Shown here one piece after another: positions 35,779-44,482 of a stretch of 64,000 bases of DNA. Within the stretch, counting starts at the first letter, position 1. Each line of letters begins with the position of its first letter. Source of the DNA: Lunatibacter salilacus (GTDB lineage Bacteria; Bacteroidota; Bacteroidia; Cytophagales; Cyclobacteriaceae); assembly GCF_009797935.1 (NCBI RefSeq), contig NZ_VOLC01000020.1, positions 58,807 to 122,806 of the forward strand. The letters are read 5' to 3'. The notes below the pieces were generated by a model. It was not told where the DNA came from. It searched no databases and saw nothing but the letters and a program-made list of their open reading frames with translations. The translations under genes and the position numbers were made by a program.

Positions 35779-36732
35779 ATGGAAGCTTGGGGCATAGATA
35801 AGGAAGATTCAAAAAGCCGAAATAGAGCAATGATCATCACGTTTATCGTGAATGTATTGCTTTTGATTGGAATTTATTTCATTGTCGTTTGGCGTGAACA
35901 AATTCCTCCTATGTCTAAATTTGGGCTGGAATTGAACCTTGGGTTTACCGATATGGGCAGTGGTAATGTACAAACCACAGCACCTCCCGCCGAAACCCAA
36001 ACGCAGGTCACTGAGGCTCCTGCACCCGGCGAACCAGCGCCTCAAGTGACTGAAGCTGCTGTTCCCAAAGCCTCTCCACAGACATCCCAAGCTAACCCGA
36101 CTCCTACAGAATCCAAGAGATCCGTAGAGACTCAGTCTAAAGTAGCCAGCCCTCTTAAAGGTGCGGAGACGGCTTCTGAGGCACAGAAGGAAACGGCTAA
36201 ACCCGCAGAAACCAAGCCTTCACCTGCCAAACCGGCAGAAAGTGAGGCACCAAAGACTGAAACTAAAGCGGAGGAAAAACCTCAGGTAGATCAAAGGGCC
36301 ATTTTCGGTGCCCGGGGAAGTACTGGTACGGGAAACCAACCTAGTGCTGGAAGTAGTCAGGGAAGTTCATCTACCCCTGGCGATGAAGGTAAACCACAGG
36401 GAACAGTAGACGGAAGATCCATCTTACAGTCCGGCCAAGGCAATACGGGTGACGGCGGCGGTTACAATCTGGATTTGGCAGGTTGGGATTTTGCATCTAG
36501 ACCGAATATTCAGGATCGGGTTTCTTCCCGTAACGGACGAATTGTATTTAGAATCACCGTGGATGAGGACGGCCGCATTGTACAGGCAATCCCGCTCGAA
36601 TATAATGTGACAAATGAAGTACTTACCTACTATCGTACAGTAGTGAATTCCATGTCTTTTAAGCGGCAAAGCGGCAACCCAACAGCAGATTTTTCTACAG
36701 GAAGGATCACTTTTATTATCAAAGTTGATTAA
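35779..36732 (+). CDS. TonB-like energy transducer with long Pro/Ala/Glu/Lys linker
   Basis: The 317-residue protein has an N-terminal transmembrane helix (MIITFIVNVLLLIGIYFIVV). A linker of about 170 residues rich in Pro, Ala, Thr, Glu and Lys follows (EAPAPGEPAPQVTEAAV, PAETKPSPAKPAESEAPK), then a Gly/Ser-rich stretch (GNQPSAGSSQGSSSTPGD). The C-terminal ~80 residues resemble a TonB/TolA C-terminal domain (NGRIVFRITVDEDGRIVQAI). It would span the periplasm to push on an outer-membrane partner, possibly the barrel protein 2 kb upstream. The linker is much longer than in E. coli TonB. Confidence 0.85.
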   Translation: MEAWGIDKEDSKSRNRAMIITFIVNVLLLIGIYFIVVWREQIPPMSKFGLELNLGFTDMGSGNVQTTAPPAETQTQVTEAPAPGEPAPQVTEAAVPKASPQTSQANPTPTESKRSVETQSKVASPLKGAETASEAQKETAKPAETKPSPAKPAESEAPKTETKAEEKPQVDQRAIFGARGSTGTGNQPSAGSSQGSSSTPGDEGKPQGTVDGRSILQSGQGNTGDGGGYNLDLAGWDFASRPNIQDRVSSRNGRIVFRITVDEDGRIVQAIPLEYNVTNEVLTYYRTVVNSMSFKRQSGNPTADFSTGRITFIIKVD

Positions 36733-36740
36733 TTGATTTC

Positions 36741-38033
36741 ATGAATTATCAGGAAACCCTGGATTACCTGTATAAAGCCCTGCCTATGTTTCAGCGGATT
36801 GGAGCCGCTGCATTTAAGAAGGACCTCGGCCCAACAATCGCATTATGCAATCATTTAGGAAATCCAGAAACCAAATTTAAAAGCATCCATGTCGCCGGTA
36901 CTAACGGCAAGGGTAGTACCTCTCACGCACTAGCCTCCGTCCTTCAGGATGCCGGCTACAAGGTTGGCCTATATACGTCACCCCATTTAAAATCTTTTAC
37001 GGAACGTATTCGGGTCAACGGAAAAGAAATTACACAAGAAGCCGTCGTTGAATTTGTGAAAAACCATAAAGACTTTATGGAAGAAATTTCACCCAGCTTT
37101 TTTGAGATGACGGTGGCTTTGGCTTTCGATTATTTTGCCAACGAAAATGTGGATATTGCTGTCGTGGAAGTTGGCATGGGGGGGAGGCTGGACAGCACCA
37201 ATGTAATCACCCCATTGTTGAGCATCATAACAAATATCGGACTGGATCATGTTCAATTTCTGGGGACAACCTTGGAGGAAATAGCAGGAGAAAAGGCTGG
37301 TATCATCAAAGAAGGTGTGCCTGTGATTATCGGTGAAACCCAGAAAGAAACCAGTCCTGTATTCACCCAGATTTCGAGGGAAAGGAATGCATCGATTTAT
37401 TTTTCTGATCAATTAATAACGGTTCATCCAGAAACCAGTAATATACCTAACCTGAAAGAATATATTCTAAAAAATGGCAAGGGAGAGCAGATTACTATTC
37501 AATTGGATTTACTTGGAGCTTACCAAATTAAAAACCTTCCCGCAATCTATCTGGCTTTTGAGCAACTCAATCAGTTGGGGCTATTTATTTCCGAAGAGAA
37601 CTTTAAAAGGGGACTTTCAAATATCACCCAACGTACAGGTCTGAAAGGAAGGTGGCAAATCTTATCAAAAAATCCTTTAACCATCTGTGATACAGGACAT
37701 AATAAGGATGCTTTTAAAGTAATAGTCAAGCAACTCAAATCCATTCCCCACAATAAATTGTTTATGGTTTTGGGCATGGTGCAGGATAAGGATGTTGAAG
37801 GGGTGTTGAAATTACTTCCCATAGAGGCAGCCTACGCATTTTGTCAAAGTCAAATTCCACGTGCTATGCCTGCAGCGGATTTGGCTAGTCTTGCCGCTTC
37901 ACTTGGGTTGGATGGAATTGTGATGTTGGATGTGAATGATGCCATTAATTATTTTCAAAAAAAAGCTGGTCCCGATGATCTCATCTTTGTAGGAGGGAGT
38001 ACATTTGTGGTGGCAGAAATCAAAGAATTATAG
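36741..38033 (+). CDS. folC: Bifunctional folylpolyglutamate/dihydrofolate synthase
   Basis: The 430-residue Mur-ligase-family enzyme adds glutamate to folates and makes dihydrofolate. The ATP-binding P-loop is HVAGTNGKGSTSHALA. Also typical are YTSPHLKSFTERIRVNGKE, VEVGMGGRLDSTNVITPLLS, ITNIGLDHVQFLG and the Lys-bearing TLEEIAGEKAGIIKEGVPV. The C-terminal domain contains CDTGHNKDAFKVIVKQL. The length is normal. It starts 8 bp after the TonB-like gene and ends 1 bp before trmB, so it is likely in the same transcript. Confidence 0.96.
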   Translation: MNYQETLDYLYKALPMFQRIGAAAFKKDLGPTIALCNHLGNPETKFKSIHVAGTNGKGSTSHALASVLQDAGYKVGLYTSPHLKSFTERIRVNGKEITQEAVVEFVKNHKDFMEEISPSFFEMTVALAFDYFANENVDIAVVEVGMGGRLDSTNVITPLLSIITNIGLDHVQFLGTTLEEIAGEKAGIIKEGVPVIIGETQKETSPVFTQISRERNASIYFSDQLITVHPETSNIPNLKEYILKNGKGEQITIQLDLLGAYQIKNLPAIYLAFEQLNQLGLFISEENFKRGLSNITQRTGLKGRWQILSKNPLTICDTGHNKDAFKVIVKQLKSIPHNKLFMVLGMVQDKDVEGVLKLLPIEAAYAFCQSQIPRAMPAADLASLAASLGLDGIVMLDVNDAINYFQKKAGPDDLIFVGGSTFVVAEIKEL

Positions 38034-38034
38034 C

Positions 38035-38694
38035 ATGGGTCGGAAAAAGCTGGAACGCTTTAAAGAAAACGAGGAAAACCGAAATGTCATTCAACCGGGA
38101 AAAGAAATTTACACAACCATAAAAGGTACTTGGAAACAGGGGTTTTTTCAAAATGATAATCCCATAGTCGTTGAACTTGCATGTGGACGCGGTGAGTTTG
38201 CGGTAGGATTGGCACGTGTAAATGCTGATAAAAACTTTATAGGAGTGGATATTAAGGGGTCCAGAATCTGGAAGGGAAGTACCATGGCCATTGAGGAAAA
38301 TCTGCTAAACGTTGCATTTCTCAGAGCTCAAATTGAGCAGCTGGACCAGTATTTCGAACCAAAGGAGATAGATGAGCTCTGGATTACCTTTCCAGACCCA
38401 AGACCCAAAGACAGGGATGAAAAGCGAAGGCTTACTTCTCCGCGGTTTCTGGAGATGTTTAAGGTATTGGTAAAAGTGGAAGGCACCGTCCATTTCAAGA
38501 CCGACAATACAGCTCTCTATGAGTATACACTAGAGTTACTGAAAAGTAGACCTGATACAGGGGTTCTCAAAGAAACTCCGGATTTTTATGCTTCTCAGTG
38601 GCGGGATGATCATTTCGGAATCAAAACCCGCTATGAAAAGATGTTCTCGGAAAAAGGGGAAAAGATAAAGTACATTTCTTTCCGGTTTCACTAA
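38035..38694 (+). CDS. trmB: tRNA (guanine-N7-)-methyltransferase
   Basis: The ATG at 38035 (MGRKKLERFKENEENRN) is preferred over an upstream frame start inside folC. The 219-residue SAM-dependent enzyme methylates G46 of tRNA. The SAM motif is VELACGRGEFAVGLA, and the TrmB signatures are KNFIGVDIKGSRIWKG and LWITFPDPRPKDRDEKRRLT. SPRFLEMF and HFKTDNTALYEYTLE are also conserved. The last 4 bp overlap the stop of a convergent minus-strand gene. Confidence 0.95.
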   Translation: MGRKKLERFKENEENRNVIQPGKEIYTTIKGTWKQGFFQNDNPIVVELACGRGEFAVGLARVNADKNFIGVDIKGSRIWKGSTMAIEENLLNVAFLRAQIEQLDQYFEPKEIDELWITFPDPRPKDRDEKRRLTSPRFLEMFKVLVKVEGTVHFKTDNTALYEYTLELLKSRPDTGVLKETPDFYASQWRDDHFGIKTRYEKMFSEKGEKIKYISFRFH

Positions 38695-39320
38695 TCCTCG
38701 ATTTCCAGCTTCTCAAGCGTGTCGGCGAGTTCGTCGAAGTCTTTGATTCCGGGTTTTATTTCCTTGCCTCCTTTTATGGCTATTCCTTTCACCTGTGTCG
38801 TCTCTAGGATCATTTCCACCGTGTCCGCATTAAACCCGAATCCCAGCAATACATCACAGTTTTGGGCTATTTCACGCACAACATTCCAGTCCGGATTATC
38901 ATAGAGCCCGGGATCGGAAGAGTCGATTAGTAAAATTACATCGGTTTCTTTTAAGCGCTGGGCTAATGGCAACAATTCACGGAGTTGTTCATCATTATCA
39001 ACCCCTTTGTTCAAGATCAATTTATATCCCGAATGAGCCAGCTTTTGAAGGTGGTTTTCCTCTTCCACTTGAATATATTGTATGCCATCATAGGCAGAAA
39101 TCTGCTCTAATATAAAAGATGGCTCAGAAGTTGTAAACTCTCCAACGTACTGTAGGCCGGATAGCCAATCTGTTATTTCTTTGAAGGCGTCCGGAGACAA
39201 ATAGTTTTCGTCAGTAGTTTCCAGCGCAAATCCCATCAAATCCACATACATCCCTGAGCAATACCGGGCATCGCTCAAATTGTTCACATTACTTATCTTT
39301 ACAAAAGTTTTTAACGCCAT
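38691..39320 (-). CDS. TrpF-like (phosphoribosylanthranilate isomerase fold) protein lacking key residues
   Basis: The 209-residue TIM-barrel protein starts MALKTFVKISNVNNLSDARY. The position of the catalytic Cys of TrpF (K-I-C-G) reads K-I-S-N. The loop usually G-G-T-G reads DPGLYDNPDW, although the Asp of LLIDSSDPG remains. The phosphate-binding end IAIKGGKEIKPGIKDFDEL corresponds to the V-S-S-G-V-E...P-G-x-K-D motif of TrpF. No trp genes are nearby. It is thus a TrpF homolog that has probably lost isomerase activity or taken on another role. It overlaps trmB tail to tail by 4 bp. Confidence 0.75.
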   Translation of the reverse strand: MALKTFVKISNVNNLSDARYCSGMYVDLMGFALETTDENYLSPDAFKEITDWLSGLQYVGEFTTSEPSFILEQISAYDGIQYIQVEEENHLQKLAHSGYKLILNKGVDNDEQLRELLPLAQRLKETDVILLIDSSDPGLYDNPDWNVVREIAQNCDVLLGFGFNADTVEMILETTQVKGIAIKGGKEIKPGIKDFDELADTLEKLEIED

Positions 39321-39487
39321 TTCAAATAAATTGTGTAATTTTTGTCGAATTTCAAAGATAGGGGAATTAGAAAGATTTTATCGTATCAAGGAAGTATTTA
39401 TGGTAACAGTTGGACGCTAGTTCCTCTGCCATAAAACGGTCAAATGAAAGTATGAAGCGGCAGGTAGGAATAAGACTAAAGAGGGAA

Positions 39488-40171
39488 ATGCGGTTAATTG
39501 CTGGAATTTTAGGTTTCTTTGTGGTGACATTGTTGTCTTGTCAGGAAGAGCGGGAAACTCCGGATTTATTGATTTCTGCCTATCTACCACTTAATTTGGG
39601 TCAATATTGGACCTATGAAGTCGTTGAAAGGGTTTATTTCGGGGAAAACGACTTTGAAGAAAATGAATTCTATTATAGAGATAGAATAACTAGGCAATTT
39701 GTCAATGAAATCAATGAAATTGTTCATGTAATAACTAGGGAGCGGTCAGAGAACCTTCAAGATTGGGGAAACGAATTGGCTTATACACTGAATTTCAGCC
39801 GCAACCGAATCATTCGAACCATTGACAATGAGCCTGTTATTCCATTGGTGTATCCGGTACAGGTATTTCAGCAATGGGATGCAAACGGAATGAATGCTAA
39901 TTTGCCAGAGCTATTTACTGTTGAAGAAATAGGGAGCTATGTCGTGGGAAATAGGGCTTTTGGATCTGCGGCAATGATCAGACAATCGGAGGAAGACGAT
40001 CTCATAACCCTACGGGACAACAGATTCGAGGTTTACGCAGAGGGAATTGGAATGGTAGAGTCGTATTATGAAGTATTTGCCTACTGCTCACGAAGTGATT
40101 GTTTGGGTGAACAAATTATTCAAAGTGGACGTTTTAAGCAAATGAAATTAATCGCCAATGGTATCTTATAA
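39488..40171 (+). CDS. Hypothetical lipoprotein
   Basis: The ATG at 39488 (MRLIAGILGFFVVTLLSC) puts a lipobox (LLSC) at residue 18; upstream frames are open but give no signal. It is 227 residues. The mature part is rich in aromatic and acidic residues (LNLGQYWTYEVVERVYFGEN, LINEINEIVHVI-type strands) and looks like an all-beta or mixed domain. No enzyme motif is seen. The ending overlaps the start of the subtilase gene by 14 bp, which suggests the lipoprotein works with the secreted protease, but this is inference. Confidence 0.7.
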   Translation: MRLIAGILGFFVVTLLSCQEERETPDLLISAYLPLNLGQYWTYEVVERVYFGENDFEENEFYYRDRITRQFVNEINEIVHVITRERSENLQDWGNELAYTLNFSRNRIIRTIDNEPVIPLVYPVQVFQQWDANGMNANLPELFTVEEIGSYVVGNRAFGSAAMIRQSEEDDLITLRDNRFEVYAEGIGMVESYYEVFAYCSRSDCLGEQIIQSGRFKQMKLIANGIL

Positions 40172-41795
40172 AGCATCTTTATTTATTTTTTTATCATGCA
40201 TGGTTTTTGGGGAGGTTTGGTCCCAGGATAGGTATGCCATTCATTATCGCTATAAAACTTCAGAGACCTATAGTTTGGAAAGGCCACTTGAATTCCTTAC
40301 GGCTGATGCTATTCAACGAAGAGTACGTGAAGGAGTGCCTGTGGACAGCACTGACCTGCCAGTTTCTGGCCAATATATTTCGCAAATCACTCCCTACGTA
40401 GAGAAGGTTTTATACCATAGCAACTGGCTAAATGCCTCGTTGGTAAAGGCTGAAATCAACCAAATTGACTCCATCAAAACGTTGCCCTTTGTGGAAGATG
40501 TGATTTTGGTAGGTAGGGGAAAGGGCCCCCAGTTAGAAAACAGCCGCAAAAGTTATAACGAACCCCTAAAAATAAAAGGGTTGAATAAAAGGCAACAAAC
40601 ATTCGAATTTCAGAATGACATTTTGGGGATACCCCATATGCATGAGGATGGGTATACAGGGAAAGGGATGAAGATAGCTGTATTTGATGCGGGTTTTGCG
40701 AATGCTGATAAGATTTCCGGTATGCGACATCTTTTCGAACGGGATCAAATTTTGGGCACCCGGGATTTTGTTCTGCCTGGAACAACGGATGTATTTCGCT
40801 CCGATTCCCATGGCACCGGAGCACTCTCGCTAATGGCTGCTTATGACCCGGACCGAATGATCGCGGGAGCCTTTGATGCTTCCTATATATTGTGTATTAC
40901 TGAGGATGTGGATTCAGAGTTTTGGATTGAAGAGTACAATTGGGTGAAGGCAGCAGAATTTGCCGATAGCTTGGGAGTAGATATCATCAACAGTTCCTTG
41001 GGATATAATATCTTCGATGACGTGGATATGAACTATTCCAAAGAGGATATGGACGGAATGACCGCAATTATTACTAGGGGTGCCTCCATGGCTGCGCTAA
41101 AGGGCATATTGGTAGTAACAAGTAATGGGAATGAAGGCAGTTTGTCATGGCGAACTATCACAGCACCTGCGGATGCTGCCGACATATTGGCAGTGGGAGC
41201 CATCTCAAATAGCCTCGAAAAAGCGGGTTTTAGCTCTGTGGGTCCCACAGCTGATGGAAGAATAAAACCAGAACTGGTAGCTTATGGTACGGGAGTTACA
41301 CTTTGGCGGTATACTTCGGGACCTTCTTTTTCCAGTGGAACCTCCTTTTCGGCCCCTCAGATAGCAGCATTGGCTGCAGGACTTTGGGAAGCCAATCCGG
41401 AATGGACCCGAGCTCAGGTTAAGGAAAAACTTTTGCAAAGCGGACATCAATTTACCAATCCTGATATGAATTTGGGCTATGGAATCCCCAATTATTCCAG
41501 GGTCATGTATGGGGTAGTTAATGAATTGGAAGAGACTGAATTGGCCATTCAACCAACAAAAATTTACCCCAATCCCCTGGATGGCAATACATTGTTTGTG
41601 GAATATACCCAATCGAATTCCTGCCAATTGAATCTTTTTTCTACCTCAGGCCAATTGATCAATCATTGGCAACTGGCCAGGAACTACCAGTACACCCCCT
41701 TTGAGCTATCTTTGGAAACGGTAACGCCTGGATTCTATATCATTGAATTACAAGATGGTAACGGGGCGGAGTTATTCAAGTTTTGGAGAAAGTAA
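40158..41795 (+). CDS. Subtilisin-like S8 serine peptidase with type IX sorting domain
   Basis: The 545-residue product has a signal peptide (residues 1-22). The catalytic triad is Asp177 in MKIAVFDAGFANAD, His218 in SDSHGTGALS and Ser396 in SSGTSFSAPQIAALA; the oxyanion Asn is Asn323 in TSNGNEGS. The C-terminal ~80 residues (IYPNPLDGNTLFVEY, TPGFYIIELQDGNGAELFKF) are a T9SS type A sorting domain ending in a basic residue, so the enzyme is exported across the outer membrane. It begins inside the last codons of the lipoprotein gene. Confidence 0.93.
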   Translation: MVSYKASLFIFLSCMVFGEVWSQDRYAIHYRYKTSETYSLERPLEFLTADAIQRRVREGVPVDSTDLPVSGQYISQITPYVEKVLYHSNWLNASLVKAEINQIDSIKTLPFVEDVILVGRGKGPQLENSRKSYNEPLKIKGLNKRQQTFEFQNDILGIPHMHEDGYTGKGMKIAVFDAGFANADKISGMRHLFERDQILGTRDFVLPGTTDVFRSDSHGTGALSLMAAYDPDRMIAGAFDASYILCITEDVDSEFWIEEYNWVKAAEFADSLGVDIINSSLGYNIFDDVDMNYSKEDMDGMTAIITRGASMAALKGILVVTSNGNEGSLSWRTITAPADAADILAVGAISNSLEKAGFSSVGPTADGRIKPELVAYGTGVTLWRYTSGPSFSSGTSFSAPQIAALAAGLWEANPEWTRAQVKEKLLQSGHQFTNPDMNLGYGIPNYSRVMYGVVNELEETELAIQPTKIYPNPLDGNTLFVEYTQSNSCQLNLFSTSGQLINHWQLARNYQYTPFELSLETVTPGFYIIELQDGNGAELFKFWRK

Positions 41796-41851
41796 GGATT
41801 AGACCGAAAAAATGCTTTTTTTTGACTGAAATTTCGAAAACGAATAGTTTC

Positions 41852-41879
41852 CCACCAATGGTTTTCACTTGGTGGTTTT
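41852..41879 (+). terminator. Terminator after the subtilase gene
   Basis: The stem ccaccaa/ttggtgg (41852-41858 with 41869-41875) is followed by a short T run. It separates the peptidase gene from rpe. Confidence 0.7.
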
Positions 41880-41897
41880 ACTAAACTTAACTAATCC

Positions 41898-42551
41898 ATG
41901 AGTCATTTAATTGCACCATCTATCCTGGCCGCTGACTTCGGCAATTTGCAACGTGAAATTGAGATGCTAAATAAATCAGAGGCGGATTACATCCATGTGG
42001 ATGTGATGGATGGTGTCTTGGTGCCAAATATCTCTTTTGGCATGCCTGTCATTGAGGCCATAACACGGCATGCTACCAAACCTCTGGATGTTCATCTGAT
42101 GATAGTGCAGCCAGAAAGATATTTGGCAACATTTCAATCACTGGGTGCCGCGAACATTACTGTTCATCTGGAAGCTTGCACTCATTTGCACCGAACCATT
42201 CAGGAAATTAAGTCCCTTGGATGTACTGCGGGGGTAGCATTGAACCCTCATACATCCATTCAACTGCTAAAGGATATAATTGGAGACTTGGATATGGTTT
42301 GCCTCATGTCGGTGAATCCGGGATTTGGTGGTCAAAAATTCATTGAGCATACTTATTCCCGTGTAGAAGAGTTAAAAGCACTTATTATAGAAACTGGTGC
42401 AACAGCCAAAATTGAAATTGACGGTGGAGTGAGTATACAAAATGCCAGTCAGTTGCTGGAGTACGGGGCGGATATTCTGGTCGCTGGCAATTTTGTGTTT
42501 AGCTCGAAAAATCCAACAGAAACCATTAATAAGCTAAAAAATATTGTTTAA
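41898..42551 (+). CDS. rpe: Ribulose-phosphate 3-epimerase
   Basis: The 217-residue TIM barrel interconverts ribulose-5-phosphate and xylulose-5-phosphate in the pentose phosphate pathway. Motifs: LAADFGNLQREIEML, HVDVMDGVLVPNISFG with the metal ligands His and Asp, LDVHLMIVQPERY, CLMSVNPGFGGQKFIE and the phosphate-binding IEIDGGVSIQNAS. The length is standard. A terminator lies just upstream and an empty 118 bp downstream, so it is probably monocistronic. Confidence 0.97.
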   Translation: MSHLIAPSILAADFGNLQREIEMLNKSEADYIHVDVMDGVLVPNISFGMPVIEAITRHATKPLDVHLMIVQPERYLATFQSLGAANITVHLEACTHLHRTIQEIKSLGCTAGVALNPHTSIQLLKDIIGDLDMVCLMSVNPGFGGQKFIEHTYSRVEELKALIIETGATAKIEIDGGVSIQNASQLLEYGADILVAGNFVFSSKNPTETINKLKNIV

Positions 42552-42669
42552 ATTCAAAAAATAAAGGTTTGAAATATAATTGGCTTATTTTTTGTGACTT
42601 CTTTTGTTAAAATAAAACTTATTTGCGTAATTAGTAAATAGAATTTATAAAATCGTTAAACGAAAAATT

Positions 42670-43179
42670 ATGAAAACATTATTTGTATCCGCTTTCTTGA
42701 TGTTGAGCTTTATCAGTGTTAATGTATTTGCGCAGGAAGAATCGGAAGTAGTAACAGATGAGGAAATAGAAAAATTTGCGGTCATGGAAGATTCTGTCAT
42801 GGCATTCTATGAAAAAAAGAACATAGAATTGATTGACATGATCCGTAACAACGAGGTTATAGAAGGTGCCGGAAGGTATAATGAAATCAAAGCGGCATGG
42901 GATGACGAAGAAAAGCTGGCCGAAATCGAGATTACGGATGATGAAAAAGCTGCTTATGAAGAAATATTAGCCTTTATGGGTTCTCTCGGTGACGAAGTTC
43001 GTGAATTAAAGATAGAACTGATTAAGAATGACGAAATATTGGGAGTTGCTACCTTTAACAAGGTAAATAAAGCCATGAAAGAAGATCCTGAAGTAAAAGA
43101 AAAGGTTGAATCGCTACAGGCGGAGCTTAAGGAAAAAAGAACTGAGGATGAAGATACCGAAAGCGGTACAGGTGCATAA
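42670..43179 (+). CDS. Secreted acidic DUF4168-like protein
   Basis: The 169-residue protein has a signal peptide ending in VNVFAQ. The mature part is highly acidic and helical (DEEIEKFAVMEDSVMAFYEK, KAAWDDEEKLAEIEITDDEK) and fits DUF4168, a small periplasmic family of unknown function. The motif MIRNNEVIEGAGRYNEIKAA recurs later as LIKNDEILGVATFNKVNKAM, indicating an internal duplication of about 60 residues. The C-terminus is very charged (KEKRTEDEDTESGTGA). It has its own terminator. Confidence 0.75.
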   Translation: MKTLFVSAFLMLSFISVNVFAQEESEVVTDEEIEKFAVMEDSVMAFYEKKNIELIDMIRNNEVIEGAGRYNEIKAAWDDEEKLAEIEITDDEKAAYEEILAFMGSLGDEVRELKIELIKNDEILGVATFNKVNKAMKEDPEVKEKVESLQAELKEKRTEDEDTESGTGA

Positions 43180-43201
43180 CTATAAATTGCAAATTTAAAT
43201 T

Positions 43202-43240
43202 GAAACAAAATCCCTCCTATGTTGAGGGATTTTTTGTTTC
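43202..43240 (+). terminator. Strong terminator after the DUF4168-like gene
   Basis: aaaatccctc (43207-43216) pairs with gagggatttt (43224-43233), followed by T residues. The outer gaaac/gtttc arms lengthen the stem. Confidence 0.85.
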
Positions 43241-43320
43241 TTTACGTTAGTAAATAGTGTGGATATTAGCTAGCTATGATTCACTTTTGGTAGTAAATAA
43301 TTGTCAAGATTCAAGCTGTT

Positions 43321-44331
43321 ATGTTAAATCGCTCTTGTACTAAGCCATTTTTATTTGGAACTCTTGTTTTTATACTCATCACCGCATCAGGATCTTGGGC
43401 GCAGGATGATGACATCTTCGGAATCGACCGCAAACTTAGGGGAAGTTCGAGAAAAAGTGAAAGTGATCTTGGCAATGTCTTTCGAAACGCCATAGGTAGT
43501 TTTTCCTTTGAAGCCGCCGTAGGATCGGGTTTACACAGCACTGCACTAACGTTCCACAGTCAGTCACCGAGTGAATACGGTAATATTACATCTGTTTTAA
43601 CCGATAATTCACCTGATATCAGTGCGGATGACACGCTGACTTTTCGGGGCACACAATTTGCCCAATTTGCCCAACTTGGTGTTAAACTGAATATATTTGA
43701 TCTCCTGATAATAGGAGGTGGTTATGGGCGCGAGTGGGGAAGAATGGATCCCTTAAAGATTGAGGATTATCGATTTGGATTTGAAAATCCCAATTATACT
43801 TTTGACAAATTATTTGGAACGGTAGGAATAGTACTGTTCGATGCCAACAAAAGAGCATCGTTTTTAAATTGGAGGTATAAAAAATACGACTCAAATAATT
43901 TCTATATGCAAACCGAAAGAAGGCTCCGAATACAGCAGGAGTATTTATGGCGGTTTGTTCTTGACGGTGAATTTGGCAAACTGATATCACGGGGGAATTT
44001 TGATAGTCAGGTTTCGATCGATGAACCTTACTATGGAGTTGGGTTTAGGATCGAAAGAGATTTGTCTGAATACACTCACATATATATTAGGCCCGCCGTA
44101 TCCATTCGCAATTTCAACTATGGAAGAGCAGATCTCATGGAAAGCCAAGCCATGACCCAGACCATGGCTACCATACAGGTTGGAGCGTCACTAAGAATAC
44201 CCAGTACCAAACGGTGCAAAGTCCCTGGTTGTGGAGTTGTGATGAAGCACATACATAATGGGGTAGAATATCGGGGAAGCTCGATCTGGAAGCGCCAACA
44301 CAGGAAAGTAGGACAGTGGTACGGAAACTAA
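43321..44331 (+). CDS. Hypothetical secreted protein, probably outer-membrane barrel
   Basis: The 336-residue protein has a signal peptide ending near ASGSWAQ. It shows alternating beta-strand patterns (FAQLGVKLNIFDLLIIGGGY, YGVGFRIERDLSEYTHIYI, QTMATIQVGASLRIP) that suggest a small outer-membrane barrel, and a central region rich in Phe, Asn and Asp. The C-terminal ~45 residues are basic with two His/Cys-rich clusters (KRCKVPGCGVVMKHIHNGVE). I do not recognise a named family. It lies between the DUF4168 gene and gyrA with gaps of about 140-150 bp on both sides. Confidence 0.7.
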   Translation: MLNRSCTKPFLFGTLVFILITASGSWAQDDDIFGIDRKLRGSSRKSESDLGNVFRNAIGSFSFEAAVGSGLHSTALTFHSQSPSEYGNITSVLTDNSPDISADDTLTFRGTQFAQFAQLGVKLNIFDLLIIGGGYGREWGRMDPLKIEDYRFGFENPNYTFDKLFGTVGIVLFDANKRASFLNWRYKKYDSNNFYMQTERRLRIQQEYLWRFVLDGEFGKLISRGNFDSQVSIDEPYYGVGFRIERDLSEYTHIYIRPAVSIRNFNYGRADLMESQAMTQTMATIQVGASLRIPSTKRCKVPGCGVVMKHIHNGVEYRGSSIWKRQHRKVGQWYGN

Positions 44332-44482
44332 ATCATGAATTCATGGTATTCTTAAAAAATAGATAAATTAACTCCATGAATATAAATTAAATACCATCAA
44401 ATTGGCTTTAAAGTAAAATTTTATTTTTCTAAAATGGCTATTTTTTCGTATATTGCCGTTTATTATTGAGATTATTCTAATT

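Noticed and set aside
44334..44345. Perfect 12-bp palindrome catgaattcatg before gyrA
   Set aside because: Could be an operator, but a single short palindrome in AT-rich DNA is weak evidence.
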